DNA of 64,000 bases, taken from the NCBI RefSeq assembly GCF_014196515.1, contig NZ_JACIDV010000012.1, positions 1 to 64,000 on the forward strand, written 5' to 3'. The position numbers were made by a program, and so were the translations under genes. Under the pieces are notes generated by a model. It made no database searches. It was not told the DNA's origin and worked only from the letters and a program-made list of their open reading frames with translations. The DNA comes from Rhizobium skierniewicense. GTDB lineage: Bacteria > Pseudomonadota > Alphaproteobacteria > Rhizobiales > Rhizobiaceae. This document shows positions 15,444-25,840 of this stretch, piece by piece. Positions within the stretch are counted from its first letter, which is position 1; the number at the start of each line of letters is the position of its first letter.

Positions 15444-16241
15444 TCATGACGCCAGCTGAAAATCGAAATATCCGCAGACCGGTACGTGGTCGGACGGCTT
15501 TTCCCAGGCACGAACGTGCTTTTCGATGGACACCGATTGCAGCTTGTCGGCAGCTTCACAGGATAGCATCAGGTGATCGATGCGGATGCCGTTGTTCTTG
15601 GGCCATGCACCTGCCTGATAATCCCAGAATGTATAAAGGCCTGCCTCGTCCGTCGTCGCACGTGTGGCGTCCGTCAGGCCCAGATTTTCCAGTTTACGGA
15701 AGGCTGCGCGCGTTTTCGGCAGGAACAGCGCATCGCCTTCCCAGGCGCGCGGATCGTAGCAGTCGAAAGGTTCGGGGATGACGTTGTAGTCGCCAGCGAG
15801 AATAAGCGGCTCTTCCAGAAGAAGACGCTCCTGCGCAAAGCGGGTCAGTCTTTCCATCCAGGCCAGCTTGTAAGGGTATTTGACCGGATCATCCGGCGGG
15901 TTGCCATTCGGCAGGTAAAGCGAGCAGACCCGGATTGCCCCGCCCTTGACCGAAAAGACGCCTTCGATGAAACGGGCCTGTTCGTCGGCATCGTCGCCCG
16001 GCAGTCCGCGATTGATCTCGTCCGGCATCATCTTTGACAGAAGCGCCACGCCGTTGAAGCCTTTTTGCCCGTGGGTTTCCACGTGGTAGCCCAGCGCTTC
16101 GATGTCGAGGCGTGGAAAATTTTCATCGACGGATTTGATTTCCTGAAGACAGGCGATATCGGGGCTCGAATCCTTGAGCCACTGGCAGAGGTTTTCGATG
16201 CGCGCCTTGACGCCGTTGATGTTCCAGGTGGCAATCTTCAT
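15444..16241 (-). CDS. xthA: Exodeoxyribonuclease III (AP endonuclease)
   Basis: 265 residues from ATG 16241 (MKIATWNINGVKAR); a longer frame begins upstream but only this start matches the family. The EEP nuclease motifs are present: LQEIKSVDENFP with the metal-binding Glu, SLYLPNGNP, LAGDYNVIPEP with catalytic Asp and Asn, and PSDHVPVCGYF with the catalytic His. It incises abasic sites and removes 3' blocking groups in base-excision repair. It lies 93 bases downstream of erpA on the same strand and may share its transcript. Confidence 0.93.
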   Translation of the reverse strand: MKIATWNINGVKARIENLCQWLKDSSPDIACLQEIKSVDENFPRLDIEALGYHVETHGQKGFNGVALLSKMMPDEINRGLPGDDADEQARFIEGVFSVKGGAIRVCSLYLPNGNPPDDPVKYPYKLAWMERLTRFAQERLLLEEPLILAGDYNVIPEPFDCYDPRAWEGDALFLPKTRAAFRKLENLGLTDATRATTDEAGLYTFWDYQAGAWPKNNGIRIDHLMLSCEAADKLQSVSIEKHVRAWEKPSDHVPVCGYFDFQLAS

Positions 16242-16334
16242 CGGACATTCCATTTTCACTATGGCTTGTTTAAACCATACGCAGCCGAATGCCACCCGTT
16301 TTCACAGTTTCAACAGGCTTGGGGGAACCTTGGA

Positions 16335-16664
16335 TCAGACCGAAAAGCTGGTGCCGCAGCCGCAGCTTGCGACCGCATTGGGGTTTTTGATCTGGAAGGA
16401 CTGGCCGAGCAGGTTGTCGACGAAATCGATTTCAGACCCCTCCATGTAGACGACGGACATGCTGTCGATCAGCACCTTGGCGTTGTCGCGCGAAATGACA
16501 AGGTCATCGTCCGTGGGGGCGCCATCGAGGTCGAACTTGTAGGAAAAGCCGGAGCAGCCACCGCCCTCCACGGACACGCGCAGGGATTGCTTGCCCTCTT
16601 CGGAGGCAACGATCTGGGCGATTCGCTTGGCGGCGGATTCTGAAAGTGTAATGTCTGTGGTCAT
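16335..16664 (-). CDS. erpA: A-type iron-sulfur carrier (ErpA/IscA family)
   Basis: 109 residues, the usual size. The three cluster-ligating cysteines are present: C37 in GGGCSGFSY and C101/C103 in ASCGCGTSF. The protein receives Fe-S clusters from the assembly scaffold and passes them to apo-enzymes in the cytoplasm. It is transcribed divergently from dgt across 193 bases. Assignment to ErpA rather than IscA or SufA rests on similarity of the central region and on the stand-alone location, so the sub-family is less certain than the family. Confidence 0.85.
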   Translation of the reverse strand: MTTDITLSESAAKRIAQIVASEEGKQSLRVSVEGGGCSGFSYKFDLDGAPTDDDLVISRDNAKVLIDSMSVVYMEGSEIDFVDNLLGQSFQIKNPNAVASCGCGTSFSV

Positions 16665-16857
16665 GGTGTTTCTCCAACCGGGGTCAAGAACCGGAGAGCG
16701 GTGTTTTCTGGTCTTCGTGATTATAAACCAGTCAAATTAACGGTCTATAGCCTTGTTGCGCGGCGATGACGCTTTGCGGCAACCTTCGGGATAGGTATGA
16801 AGGGTAAGGGAAAAGGTCAATGGCAAGACCGCGTGTTAGAGTTCGGCAGGGTAAAGA

Positions 16858-18075
16858 ATGATAATCGATCAGCGTGCACTGGGTTTTGGCAGCGGAGATC
16901 GGGCGGTCTATGCCACCGATCCATGGACGACGCGTGGACGGTTGTTTCCCGAGACCTCCAGCCTCACACGCTCCGAATTTCAGCGTGACCGTGACCGCAT
17001 CGTTCACACCACGGCTTTCCGGCGGCTGAAGCACAAGACGCAGGTCTTCATCAGTCCCGATGGAGATCATTATCGCACCCGGCTGACGCACACTGTGGAG
17101 GTGGCGCAGATTGCCCGCGCTCTGGCGCGTGCGCTCAAGCTGGATGAAGATCTGGCGGAAGGCGTGGCGCTGGTTCATGATTTCGGCCATACGCCGTTTG
17201 GCCACACCGGCGAGGACGCGCTGGACGCCATGTTGAAGCCCTATGGCGGCTTTGACCACAATGCCCAGTCGCTTCGCATCGTCACCAAGTTGGAACGCCG
17301 ATATGCCGAATATGATGGTATCAACCTGACATGGGAAACCTTGGAAGGGCTGGTCAAGCACAACGGTCCGCTGGTCGGTGACAACGCCAGGGATAGCCAT
17401 GGTCCCGTGGCGCTGCCCATTCTGGAATATTGCCAATTGCAGGATCTGGAAATCGGCACCTTCGCCAGCCTCGAAGCCCAGGTTGCCGCCATCGCCGACG
17501 ATATCGCCTACAACACGCACGACATCGATGACGGTCTGCGTGCAGGCTATCTGACATTCGAGATGCTGGAGGAGGTGCCTTTCCTCAGCGGTCTGATGGC
17601 GGACGTGCGGGCAAAATATCCAAACCTCGAAGACGAGCGCTTCGCCCATGAAATCATGCGCCGCCAGATTACCCGCATGGTCGAGGACGTGATCGGCGTT
17701 GCCCAGCACAATCTGCTGAAGCTCAAGCCGACATGCGCTGCCGATATCCGCGCGGCAAGCTTCACCGTCGCGACATTTTCGCCGGAGATGGCGGAAACCG
17801 ACAGGCAGATCAAGAAATTGCTGTTTGCGCATATCTATCGTCACGCCGATATCATGCGGATCAGGGCAGGGGCGACACAGATCATCACCGACCTGTTTCA
17901 CCGCTACATCGAGACGCCAGCCGAAATGCAAAGCCACTACTGGGTGGACAGCATTCCGGGCATGAGCGTGGCTGCGAAAGCGCGTCATGTCGGGGATTAT
18001 CTGGCCGGGATGACCGATAGTTATGCACTGAAAGCGCACCAGCGCCTGTTTGACCATACACCCGATTTGCGGTAG
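16858..18075 (+). CDS. dgt: dGTPase-like triphosphohydrolase (HD superfamily)
   Basis: 405 residues. The N-terminus has [20 protein letters not shown], the Dgt signature. The HD-domain metal ligands are in [15 protein letters not shown] and [18 protein letters not shown]. The C-terminal helical part ([20 protein letters not shown]) matches the short dGTPase-like group. It hydrolyses dNTPs to nucleoside plus triphosphate and limits the dNTP pool. In Rhizobiales it typically precedes argS, as here (84-base gap), and the run continues to the SPOR-domain gene. Confidence 0.9.
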   Translation: MIIDQRALGFGSGDRAVYATDPWTTRGRLFPETSSLTRSEFQRDRDRIVHTTAFRRLKHKTQVFISPDGDHYRTRLTHTVEVAQIARALARALKLDEDLAEGVALVHDFGHTPFGHTGEDALDAMLKPYGGFDHNAQSLRIVTKLERRYAEYDGINLTWETLEGLVKHNGPLVGDNARDSHGPVALPILEYCQLQDLEIGTFASLEAQVAAIADDIAYNTHDIDDGLRAGYLTFEMLEEVPFLSGLMADVRAKYPNLEDERFAHEIMRRQITRMVEDVIGVAQHNLLKLKPTCAADIRAASFTVATFSPEMAETDRQIKKLLFAHIYRHADIMRIRAGATQIITDLFHRYIETPAEMQSHYWVDSIPGMSVAAKARHVGDYLAGMTDSYALKAHQRLFDHTPDLR

Positions 18076-18159
18076 GCAGCGGGCAAATACGGGCCTGATC
18101 AACGGCTGATGAGCCGGACGCCCGAACTGAGATGCAAGCCTTTTGCGCAGGTATACGAT

Positions 18160-19917
18160 ATGAATATTTTTGCCGATTTCGACACCAGAATCAAAAACGC
18201 GCTCGAGACGATCGAGCTCGTCAGGGCGCATCGCGATACGGTGGACTTCGGCCGCATCACCGTGGAATCGCCGCGCGATCCCACCCATGGCGATGTTGCG
18301 ACCAACGCTGCCATGGTGCTGGCCAAGCCGCTCGGCACCAATCCGCGCGCGCTGGCTGAACTCATCGCGCCTGCGCTGGAACGCGACGACGACGTCGATA
18401 GCGTCAATGTCGCAGGTCCCGGCTTCATCAATATCCGTGTTTCAGTTGCCTATTGGCAGCGCCTGCTGGCAGACATGATCGCGAACGGCGTCGATTACGG
18501 CCGCTCAAACATCGGTGCGGGCAAGAAGGTGAACGTCGAATACGTCTCCGCCAACCCGACAGGGCCGATGCATGTGGGCCATTGCCGGGGCGCGGTGGTG
18601 GGCGATACGCTGGCGAACCTTCTCTCGTTTGCCGGTTACGAGGTCATCAAGGAATACTATATCAACGACGCCGGATCGCAGATCGACGTGCTCGCACGCT
18701 CCGTTTTCCTGCGTTACCGCGAAGCCCTGGGCGAAGACGTTGGCGCCATTCCGCCGGGTCTTTATCCGGGTGATTACCTTGTGCCGCTCGGCCACGCGCT
18801 TGTTGATGAATTCGGTATCAAGCTGCGGGCCATGCCGGAAGAGCAATGGCTGCCGATCGTCAAGGACAAGGCCATCGACGCGATGATGGTGATGATCCGT
18901 CAGGATCTCGCCGCGCTCAATGTGAAGCATGACGTGTTCTATTCGGAGCGCACGCTGCATGCGGGCAATGCTGGCCCCATTCTGTCCGCTATCAACGACC
19001 TGACCTTCAAGGGCCATGTCTACAAGGGCACGTTGCCGCCGCCGAAGGGCGAGTTGCCGGATGACTGGGAAGATCGCGAGCAGACGCTGTTCCGTTCGAC
19101 CGAAGTCGGTGACGACATGGACCGGGCGCTGATCAAGTCCGATGGGTCATACACCTATTTTGCCGCAGACGTTGCCTACTTCAAGGACAAGTACGACCGT
19201 GGCTTCGGCGAGATGATCTATGTACTGGGTGCCGACCATGGCGGATACGTCAAGCGCCTGGAAGCGGTTGCGCGGGCCGTGTCAGAGGGCAAGTCCAAAC
19301 TGACGGTTCTTCTGTGCCAGCTGGTCAAACTTTTTCGTGATGGCGAGCCCGTCAAAATGTCCAAACGCTCCGGCGATTTCGTCACTTTGCGCGAGGTTGT
19401 CGATGAGGTCGGACGTGATCCGGTGCGATTCATGATGCTCTATCGCAAGAGCTCGGAGCCTCTGGATTTCGATTTTGCTAAAGTAACCGAGCAATCCAAA
19501 GATAATCCCGTGTTTTATGTGCAGTATGCACACGCACGCTGCAAGTCCGTTTTCAGGCAGGCAAACGAGGCGTTTCCAGACCTTGACATATCCTCCGAGG
19601 CCATGGTGTCCGGTGCGTCATTGATTAGTGATATCAATGAATTGCAGCTGATTGCTAAACTGGCGGAATATCCGCGCATGATCGAGTCCATCGCGCTCAA
19701 TCACGAGCCGCACAGGCTGGCGTTCTACCTCTATGATCTCGCAAGTTCCTTCCATGGGCATTGGAATAAAGGTAAAGATCAGACAGGATTACGTTTTGTT
19801 AACGATAAAAACCGAGAATTAAGTGTTGCCAGGTTAGGGCTGGTGAATGCTGTCGCAAATGTACTGAAGTCCGGACTGACGCTTTTAGGAGCAGACGCAC
19901 CCGACGAAATGCGATAA
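18160..19917 (+). CDS. argS: Arginyl-tRNA synthetase
   Basis: 585 residues from ATG 18160 ([20 protein letters not shown]); an upstream in-frame start at 18109 adds 17 residues foreign to the family. It has the N-terminal Add-1 domain that recognises the tRNA D-loop, the class I motif [15 protein letters not shown] (HIGH as HVGH), a KMSK-type motif [10 protein letters not shown], and the C-terminal anticodon-binding DALR domain ([20 protein letters not shown], then [10 protein letters not shown]). It charges tRNA-Arg. It is 50 bases upstream of the SPOR gene and probably cotranscribed with it. Confidence 0.96.
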   Translation: MNIFADFDTRIKNALETIELVRAHRDTVDFGRITVESPRDPTHGDVATNAAMVLAKPLGTNPRALAELIAPALERDDDVDSVNVAGPGFINIRVSVAYWQRLLADMIANGVDYGRSNIGAGKKVNVEYVSANPTGPMHVGHCRGAVVGDTLANLLSFAGYEVIKEYYINDAGSQIDVLARSVFLRYREALGEDVGAIPPGLYPGDYLVPLGHALVDEFGIKLRAMPEEQWLPIVKDKAIDAMMVMIRQDLAALNVKHDVFYSERTLHAGNAGPILSAINDLTFKGHVYKGTLPPPKGELPDDWEDREQTLFRSTEVGDDMDRALIKSDGSYTYFAADVAYFKDKYDRGFGEMIYVLGADHGGYVKRLEAVARAVSEGKSKLTVLLCQLVKLFRDGEPVKMSKRSGDFVTLREVVDEVGRDPVRFMMLYRKSSEPLDFDFAKVTEQSKDNPVFYVQYAHARCKSVFRQANEAFPDLDISSEAMVSGASLISDINELQLIAKLAEYPRMIESIALNHEPHRLAFYLYDLASSFHGHWNKGKDQTGLRFVNDKNRELSVARLGLVNAVANVLKSGLTLLGADAPDEMR

Positions 19918-19967
19918 CATCTCACCATTATTTGCTCACAATACGCTGGCAGAGCTTTGACGCGTAG

Positions 19968-22946
19968 ATGGTGGAACACGTAATGGTCGATAAAAATGTC
20001 GCGTATAACCGGGAAAGCCGGACAGAACAGTTCGACGACAACGATCCTCTAGCGCAATTGGCGCGTCTTGTGGGGCAAGAGGATCGGCCATCCCACGTTG
20101 CTGCGCCGGTTTCACAGCAGGCTGGGCAGCGTCGGGAGCCTGAATTCAATCTCGAAGACGAGTTGCTTCGCGAGTTCGCCATTTACGATTCTCCGCGTCA
20201 CGATCCCGTCGTTCTCGACGCAGCGAACGACGTGCGCCCATCGCCGGTTCCCGCCGGTGAGTTCATGCAGCGAGTCGAATCCGTCTTTGCCCGCAAGGAG
20301 CCTGAAATTCAGCCGGTGGAGCAGTATGCGCCTGCCGACACGGAAGAGTATCTGGTCGCAGAGCACAGCGCCGATAGCGCTGTAGCCAGCAATCTGCGTG
20401 ACGATTTCAGCGATGATCCTGCGTCTGTTGCCGCCCTGTTTGACGTGTCTCACCGCGGGACAGTCCATCAGGCGGACGAGCCGGTTTTCGAAGATATGTC
20501 TGCTGGTGCTCAGGTCGAAGAACTGGTCGCTGACGCCGAACCTGTGTTGTATCAAGAGCAGCCTGCCGTTGAGCCGGTCTACGCACGTCCCGTCGAAGAT
20601 ACGCCTGCACCGCACGACATTGCACCCGTTCTCGCCCAGGATGCCGATTGGGAGCGCATGGCGGAGACATCGGGCGGTTCGCCTGTCGATCTCATCAGCG
20701 AACTCGAAATGTCCGTGGCCGATGCACCGGTTGCGCCGTCGCAGGCGCCTGCACCGATTGCCCGCCGTTCTTCGCTTGATTATTCCAGCCTTCGCCTGCC
20801 GCTGGCAAATTTCGGAGCACCACGCCCGGCACCTGTCGTCGCCGCGTCGCCGGCGAAGCAGGTCGTTGAGGCGCCCGTTTCCGCCGAGTTCACACGGCCG
20901 CTTGCCGCTCCTGCCAACCATATCGAACCTGCCATTCCAGCCGGGCTGAAGCTTTCGGCGATGGATGAGCTGATCTACGATGTGGCAAAATACGAAATCA
21001 GCAGCAAGGAAGCAGCCACGACGATGCCGTCCGCTCGCATCGAGCCGGTTGTTTCGGTTGTGCCGCCTGCGGTCACGCAGCCGCCTGCGCTTGCGCGGGT
21101 TGAGCCGCCGGTTGTCCAGACCATCGCGAAATCCGAGCCGGATCTGAACGATTTCGATACGTTCAACGATGATGATTTCGAGCTGGCTCTCGATGATATC
21201 GATTTCGATATCGATCTGTCCGAGATTGCCAATATCGATGTCGCCGTTGCACCGGAACCGACGCGTGCACCCGCTGCGGAGCCTGCACCTGTCGCGCAGG
21301 CTCCGGTACAGCCAAAGCCATTTGTCGCGCCTATTTCCGCAGCAGTTGCGGCCGCAACCGTGCGTGCTGAACCCGTTGCGCCACCGGTCGTCAAACAGGA
21401 AGCGTCGCGTCCTGTAGCGCCTGTCGTCGCCGCACCTCCTGCGACACTCGAAAGCCTTCCTTTCGATCCATCGCAGATCGGCGAGACGGAAGACCAGCCG
21501 GAAACCATCACTGAAATGGAAGTTCCCGAACTTCCGATGAGCGTGTTCGAGCCAAAGCCTGCGCCGCGTCGACAGGAAGAAGATCTTGATCTCGATACCG
21601 AACTGGCTTCGCTTTTTGCTCCTGCGGCGACAGGTGGTCTTGACCGTCATAAGACCGCCGATGGCCGCCCGGTTTCAGGCCAGTTGCAGCCGACGCAGGA
21701 AGAGGTCGATGAGTTCGAACGTGCGCTGGAGCAGGATTTCCGTCGCAGCATGGAAGAGGCGGCCGAAACGCGCTCGTCCGGCGAGCACATTGCCCGCGCA
21801 GCGATTACCCAGCCCGTTCGTTACAGCGACGACGAAGATCGGGGCAGTGCGCGCCGCTGGTTCGTACCGATGGCTGCCGCTGTCGGCGTTCTTCTGATTG
21901 GCGGAGGCACCTATGCTTTGATAACCGGCGGTTCTTTGAACTCCGGCTCCAACGGCGCGCCGGTTATCATTTCCGCCGATAGCGAGCCGACCAAGGTCGT
22001 GCCTGACAACCCTGGCGGGCGTGTCGTTCCGAACCAGGACAAGGCGGTTTATAACCGTGTCGCTGGTGGGGCACCCGCTGACCCAAAACAGTCTTCGCTG
22101 ATTTCCTCCGACGAGCAGCCCGTGGATGTCGTTCAGCGCACGCTGATTCCAGAGCAGTTGCCGCTTGAGGGCGAGAACGAAGACATGGATGCGGTTGCGT
22201 CGACCCCGGTTGGCGAGACAGAAGATCCACGCCTGCTGTCGCCAGACGAGACGGCGCGTCCAGCTGAAAATCAGGGCGGTTCGCCGGTCAATGTTTCGCC
22301 GCGCAAGGTCCGCACGATGATCGTCAAGCCTGATGGCACACTGGTTGCGCAGGACGTCCCGGCTCCGGCCACACCATCTGCGCCGCAGGCCGACCGCGTT
22401 GACGAACTTGCAGCACCTCAGACAACGGCTGCTGCTGAACGTGCACCTGCCGTGATTTCCGCCTCACGTGTTGCCGTTTCGCCGGAGCCGCCTGCCCAGC
22501 AGCCACGGACTGAGGCACCTGTCGCAGCAGCGCCGAAACCTGCACAGACGGCGGCGCCGATGCCTGCGTCCCGTCCAGCGTCTCAGCCGACCACTGTCAC
22601 GGCTGCTGTCACCACCCAGGGTAACGTTCGCCCTGCACCGCCTTCGCAGCCTGCGCAGGAAACTGCAGCTGCTCCGACACCGGCCACGAATGCGTCATCT
22701 GCGGGCGGCTATTTCATCCAGGTTGCCTCGCTTCCAAGCCAGGCAGAAGCCCAGAAGTCGTACCAGAACCTGTCCGCGAAGTTCGGTTCCGTCATCGGCG
22801 GCCGAGGTGTGGACATCAAGGCCGCCGACATCGCTGGCAAGGGCACCTTCTATCGCGTGCGCATTCCAGCCGGGGACAAGAACGAAGCCGCAGCCCTGTG
22901 CGAGCGCTTCCGCTCCGCTGGCGGCAGCTGCCTTATCGCCCGATGA
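19968..22946 (+). CDS. Large SPOR-domain membrane protein
   Basis: 992 residues. Residues 1-625 are a cytoplasmic Pro/Ala/Glu-rich low-complexity region with acidic patches (FDTFNDDDFELALDDIDFDI). A single membrane helix lies at about 630-652 (WFVPMAAAVGVLLIGGGTYA). A Pro/Ala-rich periplasmic stalk follows, and a C-terminal SPOR domain occupies about 912-992 (GGYFIQVASLPSQAEAQKSY, then FYRVRIPAGDKNEAAALCER). SPOR domains bind denuded peptidoglycan at division sites, so a role at the septum is likely. An alternative ATG lies five codons downstream. Position after argS is common in Rhizobiales. Confidence 0.85.
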   Translation: MVEHVMVDKNVAYNRESRTEQFDDNDPLAQLARLVGQEDRPSHVAAPVSQQAGQRREPEFNLEDELLREFAIYDSPRHDPVVLDAANDVRPSPVPAGEFMQRVESVFARKEPEIQPVEQYAPADTEEYLVAEHSADSAVASNLRDDFSDDPASVAALFDVSHRGTVHQADEPVFEDMSAGAQVEELVADAEPVLYQEQPAVEPVYARPVEDTPAPHDIAPVLAQDADWERMAETSGGSPVDLISELEMSVADAPVAPSQAPAPIARRSSLDYSSLRLPLANFGAPRPAPVVAASPAKQVVEAPVSAEFTRPLAAPANHIEPAIPAGLKLSAMDELIYDVAKYEISSKEAATTMPSARIEPVVSVVPPAVTQPPALARVEPPVVQTIAKSEPDLNDFDTFNDDDFELALDDIDFDIDLSEIANIDVAVAPEPTRAPAAEPAPVAQAPVQPKPFVAPISAAVAAATVRAEPVAPPVVKQEASRPVAPVVAAPPATLESLPFDPSQIGETEDQPETITEMEVPELPMSVFEPKPAPRRQEEDLDLDTELASLFAPAATGGLDRHKTADGRPVSGQLQPTQEEVDEFERALEQDFRRSMEEAAETRSSGEHIARAAITQPVRYSDDEDRGSARRWFVPMAAAVGVLLIGGGTYALITGGSLNSGSNGAPVIISADSEPTKVVPDNPGGRVVPNQDKAVYNRVAGGAPADPKQSSLISSDEQPVDVVQRTLIPEQLPLEGENEDMDAVASTPVGETEDPRLLSPDETARPAENQGGSPVNVSPRKVRTMIVKPDGTLVAQDVPAPATPSAPQADRVDELAAPQTTAAAERAPAVISASRVAVSPEPPAQQPRTEAPVAAAPKPAQTAAPMPASRPASQPTTVTAAVTTQGNVRPAPPSQPAQETAAAPTPATNASSAGGYFIQVASLPSQAEAQKSYQNLSAKFGSVIGGRGVDIKAADIAGKGTFYRVRIPAGDKNEAAALCERFRSAGGSCLIAR

Positions 22947-22967
22947 TTTCGGGGTGATTGAAACCAT

Positions 22968-22996
22968 AGGCCGGGACCGCTTTGCGGTTTCGGCCT
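22968..22996 (+). terminator. Hairpin after the SPOR-domain gene
   Basis: Thirteen-base arms (AGGCCGGGACCGC and GCGGTTTCGGCCT) pair at eleven positions around TTT. There is no strong T run, so the termination role is uncertain. Confidence 0.45.
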
Positions 22997-23025
22997 TGAT
23001 CGTTGGAAGGCTTCGTCCCTATCGT

Positions 23026-23137
23026 CCGTCATCCTCGGGCTTAACCTGAGGATCTGATGCCGTCTCCACCCACTCTTCGTCAGTGAGATGATGCCGCTGC
23101 CGTTCGTAAATCCTCGGGTCAAGCCCGAGGATGACGG
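23026..23137. repeat. Pair of inverted REP-like palindromes
   Basis: CCGTCATCCTCGGGCTTAAC with a following CTGAGGAT (23026-23053) and, in reverse orientation, ATCCTCGGGTCAAGCCCGAG followed by GATGACGG (23109-23137). Each unit is itself palindromic around CTCGGG/CCCGAG, and the two are mirror copies about 50 bases apart, so the whole segment could form one large cruciform. Units of this sequence are typical of dispersed intergenic repeats in Rhizobiales; I recall the type but cannot count copies here. Confidence 0.7.
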
Positions 23138-23221
23138 CGGAGATGGTGGAGGTGTTCCGCCCGATATGGTTCTCGAGTCTGGCTTTTTATGTCTTATCGA
23201 TTTTTCAAGCAGGACAGATCC

Positions 23222-24238
23222 ATGACTGAAACGAAAGCTATGATCCTTGGCTGTAGCGGCCTGACCCTGACGCCGGACGAGATCGCGCTGTACAAGGCCG
23301 AGCAGCCCTGGGGCTTCATTCTGTTCGGGCGCAACATCGGTGATATCAACCAAATCAAGGATCTGGTCACCTCCATGCGTGATGCCGTTGGCAGAGCCGA
23401 TGCGCCGGTGATGATCGATCAGGAAGGTGGCCGCGTACAACGCATCCGCCCGCCGATACTCCAATCCTATCCCAATGCGCAGGCGCTGGGCGAAATCTAC
23501 CTGCGTGACCCGAAGCAGGGTTTGCGCGCGGCGTGGCTGATGTCCCGCCTGCATGCGTTTGATCTGATGAAGCTTGGTATCACTGTGGATTGCCTGCCTG
23601 TGCTGGACGTGCCGGTAGAAGGCGCGAGTAACGTCATCGGCAACCGTGCCTACGGGTTCGATCCGGCGCTGGTGGCGGCCATGGGGCAGGCGGCCGCCGA
23701 TGGGTTGAAGGCGGGTGGTATGCTGCCGGTGATGAAGCACATTCCCGGCCATGGGCGAGGTCTGGTCGATTCGCATCATGACCTGCCGGTGGTCGATGTG
23801 CCCCTGGACGAGCTGGATGCGCATGACTTCGTGCCGTTTCGCGCCTTGAACAAGGAACTGATGGCGATGAGCGCGCATCTGGTGTTTACCGCCATCGACG
23901 CTGAGCGCCCGGCCACCACATCGCCCATCGTCATCAATGAGATCATTCGCGGTCGCCTGGGTTTCGATGGCCTGCTCATCTCCGACGACAGCTCGATGAA
24001 CGCCTTGAAAGGCACGCTTGGCGAACGCGCCGCCAATATTGTTGCGGGTGGCTGCGATATGGTCTTGCATTGCAACGGCGTGATGGATGAAATGCTGCAG
24101 GTCGTGAAAGAGGTTCCTGTTCTTTCCGGCAAAACTCTGGAGCGCGTTCGTGCCGTCGAAACCGGATTTCCGGTGGCTGATGGGGGCGATGAGGCTGCCC
24201 TCAGAGACGAGTTCAACGCCATGCTGACGGTTGCCTGA
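23222..24238 (+). CDS. nagZ: Beta-N-acetylhexosaminidase (NagZ, GH3)
   Basis: 338 residues from ATG 23222, preceded by AGGA at eight bases; a longer frame from 23189 lacks a ribosome site. The GH3 NagZ features are present: MIDQEGGRVQRI near the N-terminus, VDCLPVLDVP, the signature KHIPGHGRGLVDSHHDLP near residue 171 with the catalytic His, and LLISDDSSMNAL with the nucleophile Asp. NagZ removes GlcNAc from anhydromuropeptides in cytoplasmic murein recycling. It lies 50 bases before scpA and starts a run that may extend through the scp genes. Confidence 0.92.
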   Translation: MTETKAMILGCSGLTLTPDEIALYKAEQPWGFILFGRNIGDINQIKDLVTSMRDAVGRADAPVMIDQEGGRVQRIRPPILQSYPNAQALGEIYLRDPKQGLRAAWLMSRLHAFDLMKLGITVDCLPVLDVPVEGASNVIGNRAYGFDPALVAAMGQAAADGLKAGGMLPVMKHIPGHGRGLVDSHHDLPVVDVPLDELDAHDFVPFRALNKELMAMSAHLVFTAIDAERPATTSPIVINEIIRGRLGFDGLLISDDSSMNALKGTLGERAANIVAGGCDMVLHCNGVMDEMLQVVKEVPVLSGKTLERVRAVETGFPVADGGDEAALRDEFNAMLTVA

Positions 24239-24288
24239 CAGGCGATCCAGCCGGCGTCTTCCATTGACGGGCCGGGTGGACGGAATGA

Positions 24289-25119
24289 ATGGCGACAGAT
24301 AAATCGCGCGGCGGCGCTCCGATGGAAAAGCTCTGGGAGGATATCAAGTCCGAGCGTGCCACCGGCGAAGCGGCTTTCATGATCGATGTGGCGGGCTTTG
24401 AAGGCCCGCTCGACTTGTTGCTGCATCTCGCCCGGACGCAAAAGGTAGATCTGTCCCGCATCTCCGTGCTGGCACTGGCCGAGCAATACCTTGTCTTCGT
24501 TGAACAGGCGAGGCGCGTGCGCATCGAACTGGCCGCCGACTATCTGGTGATGGCAGCGTGGCTCGCCTTCCTCAAGTCGAAGCTTCTCATTCCGCAGCAA
24601 AGCAAGGATGACGGCCCGAGCGGCGAGGAAATGGCGGCAACGCTTGCCTTTAGGCTCAAGCGGCTGGAAGCCATGCGCGAGGCTGCCGAGCGGCTGGTCA
24701 ACCGCCACCACCTGGGCCGCGACGTCTTCGCGCGTGGCGCGCCGGAACACATCCCCCATAAAAGCCGCTCGTCCTTCGAGGCTAGCCTTTATGACTTTCT
24801 GAGCGCCTATGCCAATCTTCGCCAGCGTCAGGCCATTACCCAGGTCACAATCGAAAAACGGCAGGTCTGGTCGCTGGTCGATGCCCGTGAGCTTTTGACC
24901 TCCATGCTAGGCGAGATCGGCGAATGGACCGAGCTGGATCGTTATCTGCTGCAATATGTTGCCGACCCCTCCATGCGCGCCACGGCAATGGCAAGTGCCT
25001 TCGCCGCATCGCTGGAACTGGTGCGCGAGGGATCGCTGGAAATCCGCCAGGACGGCGCGTTCCAGCCGATCTTCATGCGCAAGGGCGCTGGCCGTGAAAG
25101 GACTAGAGATGTCGAATGA
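24289..25119 (+). CDS. scpA: Segregation and condensation protein A
   Basis: 276 residues. The N-terminal domain has FEGPLDLLLHLARTQKVDLS and YLVMAAWLAFLKSKLLIP, the kleisin motif that binds the SMC neck, and the C-terminal winged helix (SLELVREGSLEIRQDGAFQP) binds the SMC head. ScpA bridges SMC dimers to form the condensin complex. An in-frame ATG at 24322 (MEKLWED) is an alternative start. The 3' end overlaps scpB by 11 bases, a sign of translational coupling that matches the ScpA:ScpB2 complex. Confidence 0.93.
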   Translation: MATDKSRGGAPMEKLWEDIKSERATGEAAFMIDVAGFEGPLDLLLHLARTQKVDLSRISVLALAEQYLVFVEQARRVRIELAADYLVMAAWLAFLKSKLLIPQQSKDDGPSGEEMAATLAFRLKRLEAMREAAERLVNRHHLGRDVFARGAPEHIPHKSRSSFEASLYDFLSAYANLRQRQAITQVTIEKRQVWSLVDARELLTSMLGEIGEWTELDRYLLQYVADPSMRATAMASAFAASLELVREGSLEIRQDGAFQPIFMRKGAGRERTRDVE

Positions 25120-25840
25120 GCGGGATGCGGATGAGGACGACGTCGTCACGAGTGATGCGGGAGCAGAACCAGCGATCACCGAGCGGCAGATGAAGGATGC
25201 CGAACGCATTGCAGAGGCTCTGGTCTTTGCTTCGGCGCAGCCCGTATCGGAAGCCTTTATTGCCGAACGTTTGCCGAAGGGCGTCGATGTGGCCGCGCTG
25301 ATGTGGAAGCTGAAGGGCCTCTATTCGGAGCGCGGCGTCAATCTCATTCAGGTGGGTGGGCAGTGGGCTTTCAGAACGGCGGGCGATCTTTCCTTTGTCA
25401 GTCGCATGGACGAGAAGGAGCAGAAAAAGCTGTCACGGGCTGCCTTGGAAGTCTTGGCGATCATTGCCTATCACCAGCCGGTAACACGGGCCGAGATCGA
25501 GGAAATCCGGGGCGTGCAGACATCGCGTGGGACGCTTGACGTTCTGATGGAAGCGGGCTGGGTGCGGTTTCGCGGGCGGCGAAGAACGCCGGGACGTCCT
25601 GTCACCATGGGGACGACGGTGGACTTTCTCGATCATTTTGGGCTGGAGGAATTGCGCGATCTGCCGGGGTTGGACGAGTTGAAGGGGGCAGGGCTGCTGT
25701 CTGGCCGGATACCCTCGAATTTCGGCATTCCATTGCCTTCGATGAGCGACGAACTCACGGAGGACGAAGATCCGATCACCCAACTCGACCTTGAAGAACT
25801 GGGACTGCTGGCGCCCAGCGGTGACGAGCCGGACCGCTGA
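25109..25840 (+). CDS. scpB: Segregation and condensation protein B
   Basis: 243 residues from ATG 25109, inside the end of scpA. Two winged-helix domains are recognisable: AERIAEALVFASAQPVSEAF to WAFRTAGDLSF, then ALEVLAIIAYHQPVTRAEIE with EEIRGVQTSRGTLDVLMEAG. ScpB dimers bind ScpA and regulate SMC loading. The C-terminal 50 residues are acidic and probably disordered. It is followed after 159 bases by tatA; order scpA-scpB-tatABC is common in the group. Confidence 0.93.
   Translation: MSNERDADEDDVVTSDAGAEPAITERQMKDAERIAEALVFASAQPVSEAFIAERLPKGVDVAALMWKLKGLYSERGVNLIQVGGQWAFRTAGDLSFVSRMDEKEQKKLSRAALEVLAIIAYHQPVTRAEIEEIRGVQTSRGTLDVLMEAGWVRFRGRRRTPGRPVTMGTTVDFLDHFGLEELRDLPGLDELKGAGLLSGRIPSNFGIPLPSMSDELTEDEDPITQLDLEELGLLAPSGDEPDR

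Noticed and set aside
16732..18288. 518-codon minus-strand frame across dgt
   Set aside because: It overlaps the well-supported dGTPase and part of argS, has no ribosome site and no motif; a shadow of coding bias.
20112..21650. 512-codon open frame on the minus strand opposite the SPOR-domain gene
   Set aside because: The plus-strand frame has a recognisable membrane helix and SPOR domain; the opposite frame is Arg/Cys/His-rich without any family motif and results from the GC-rich third positions of the real gene.
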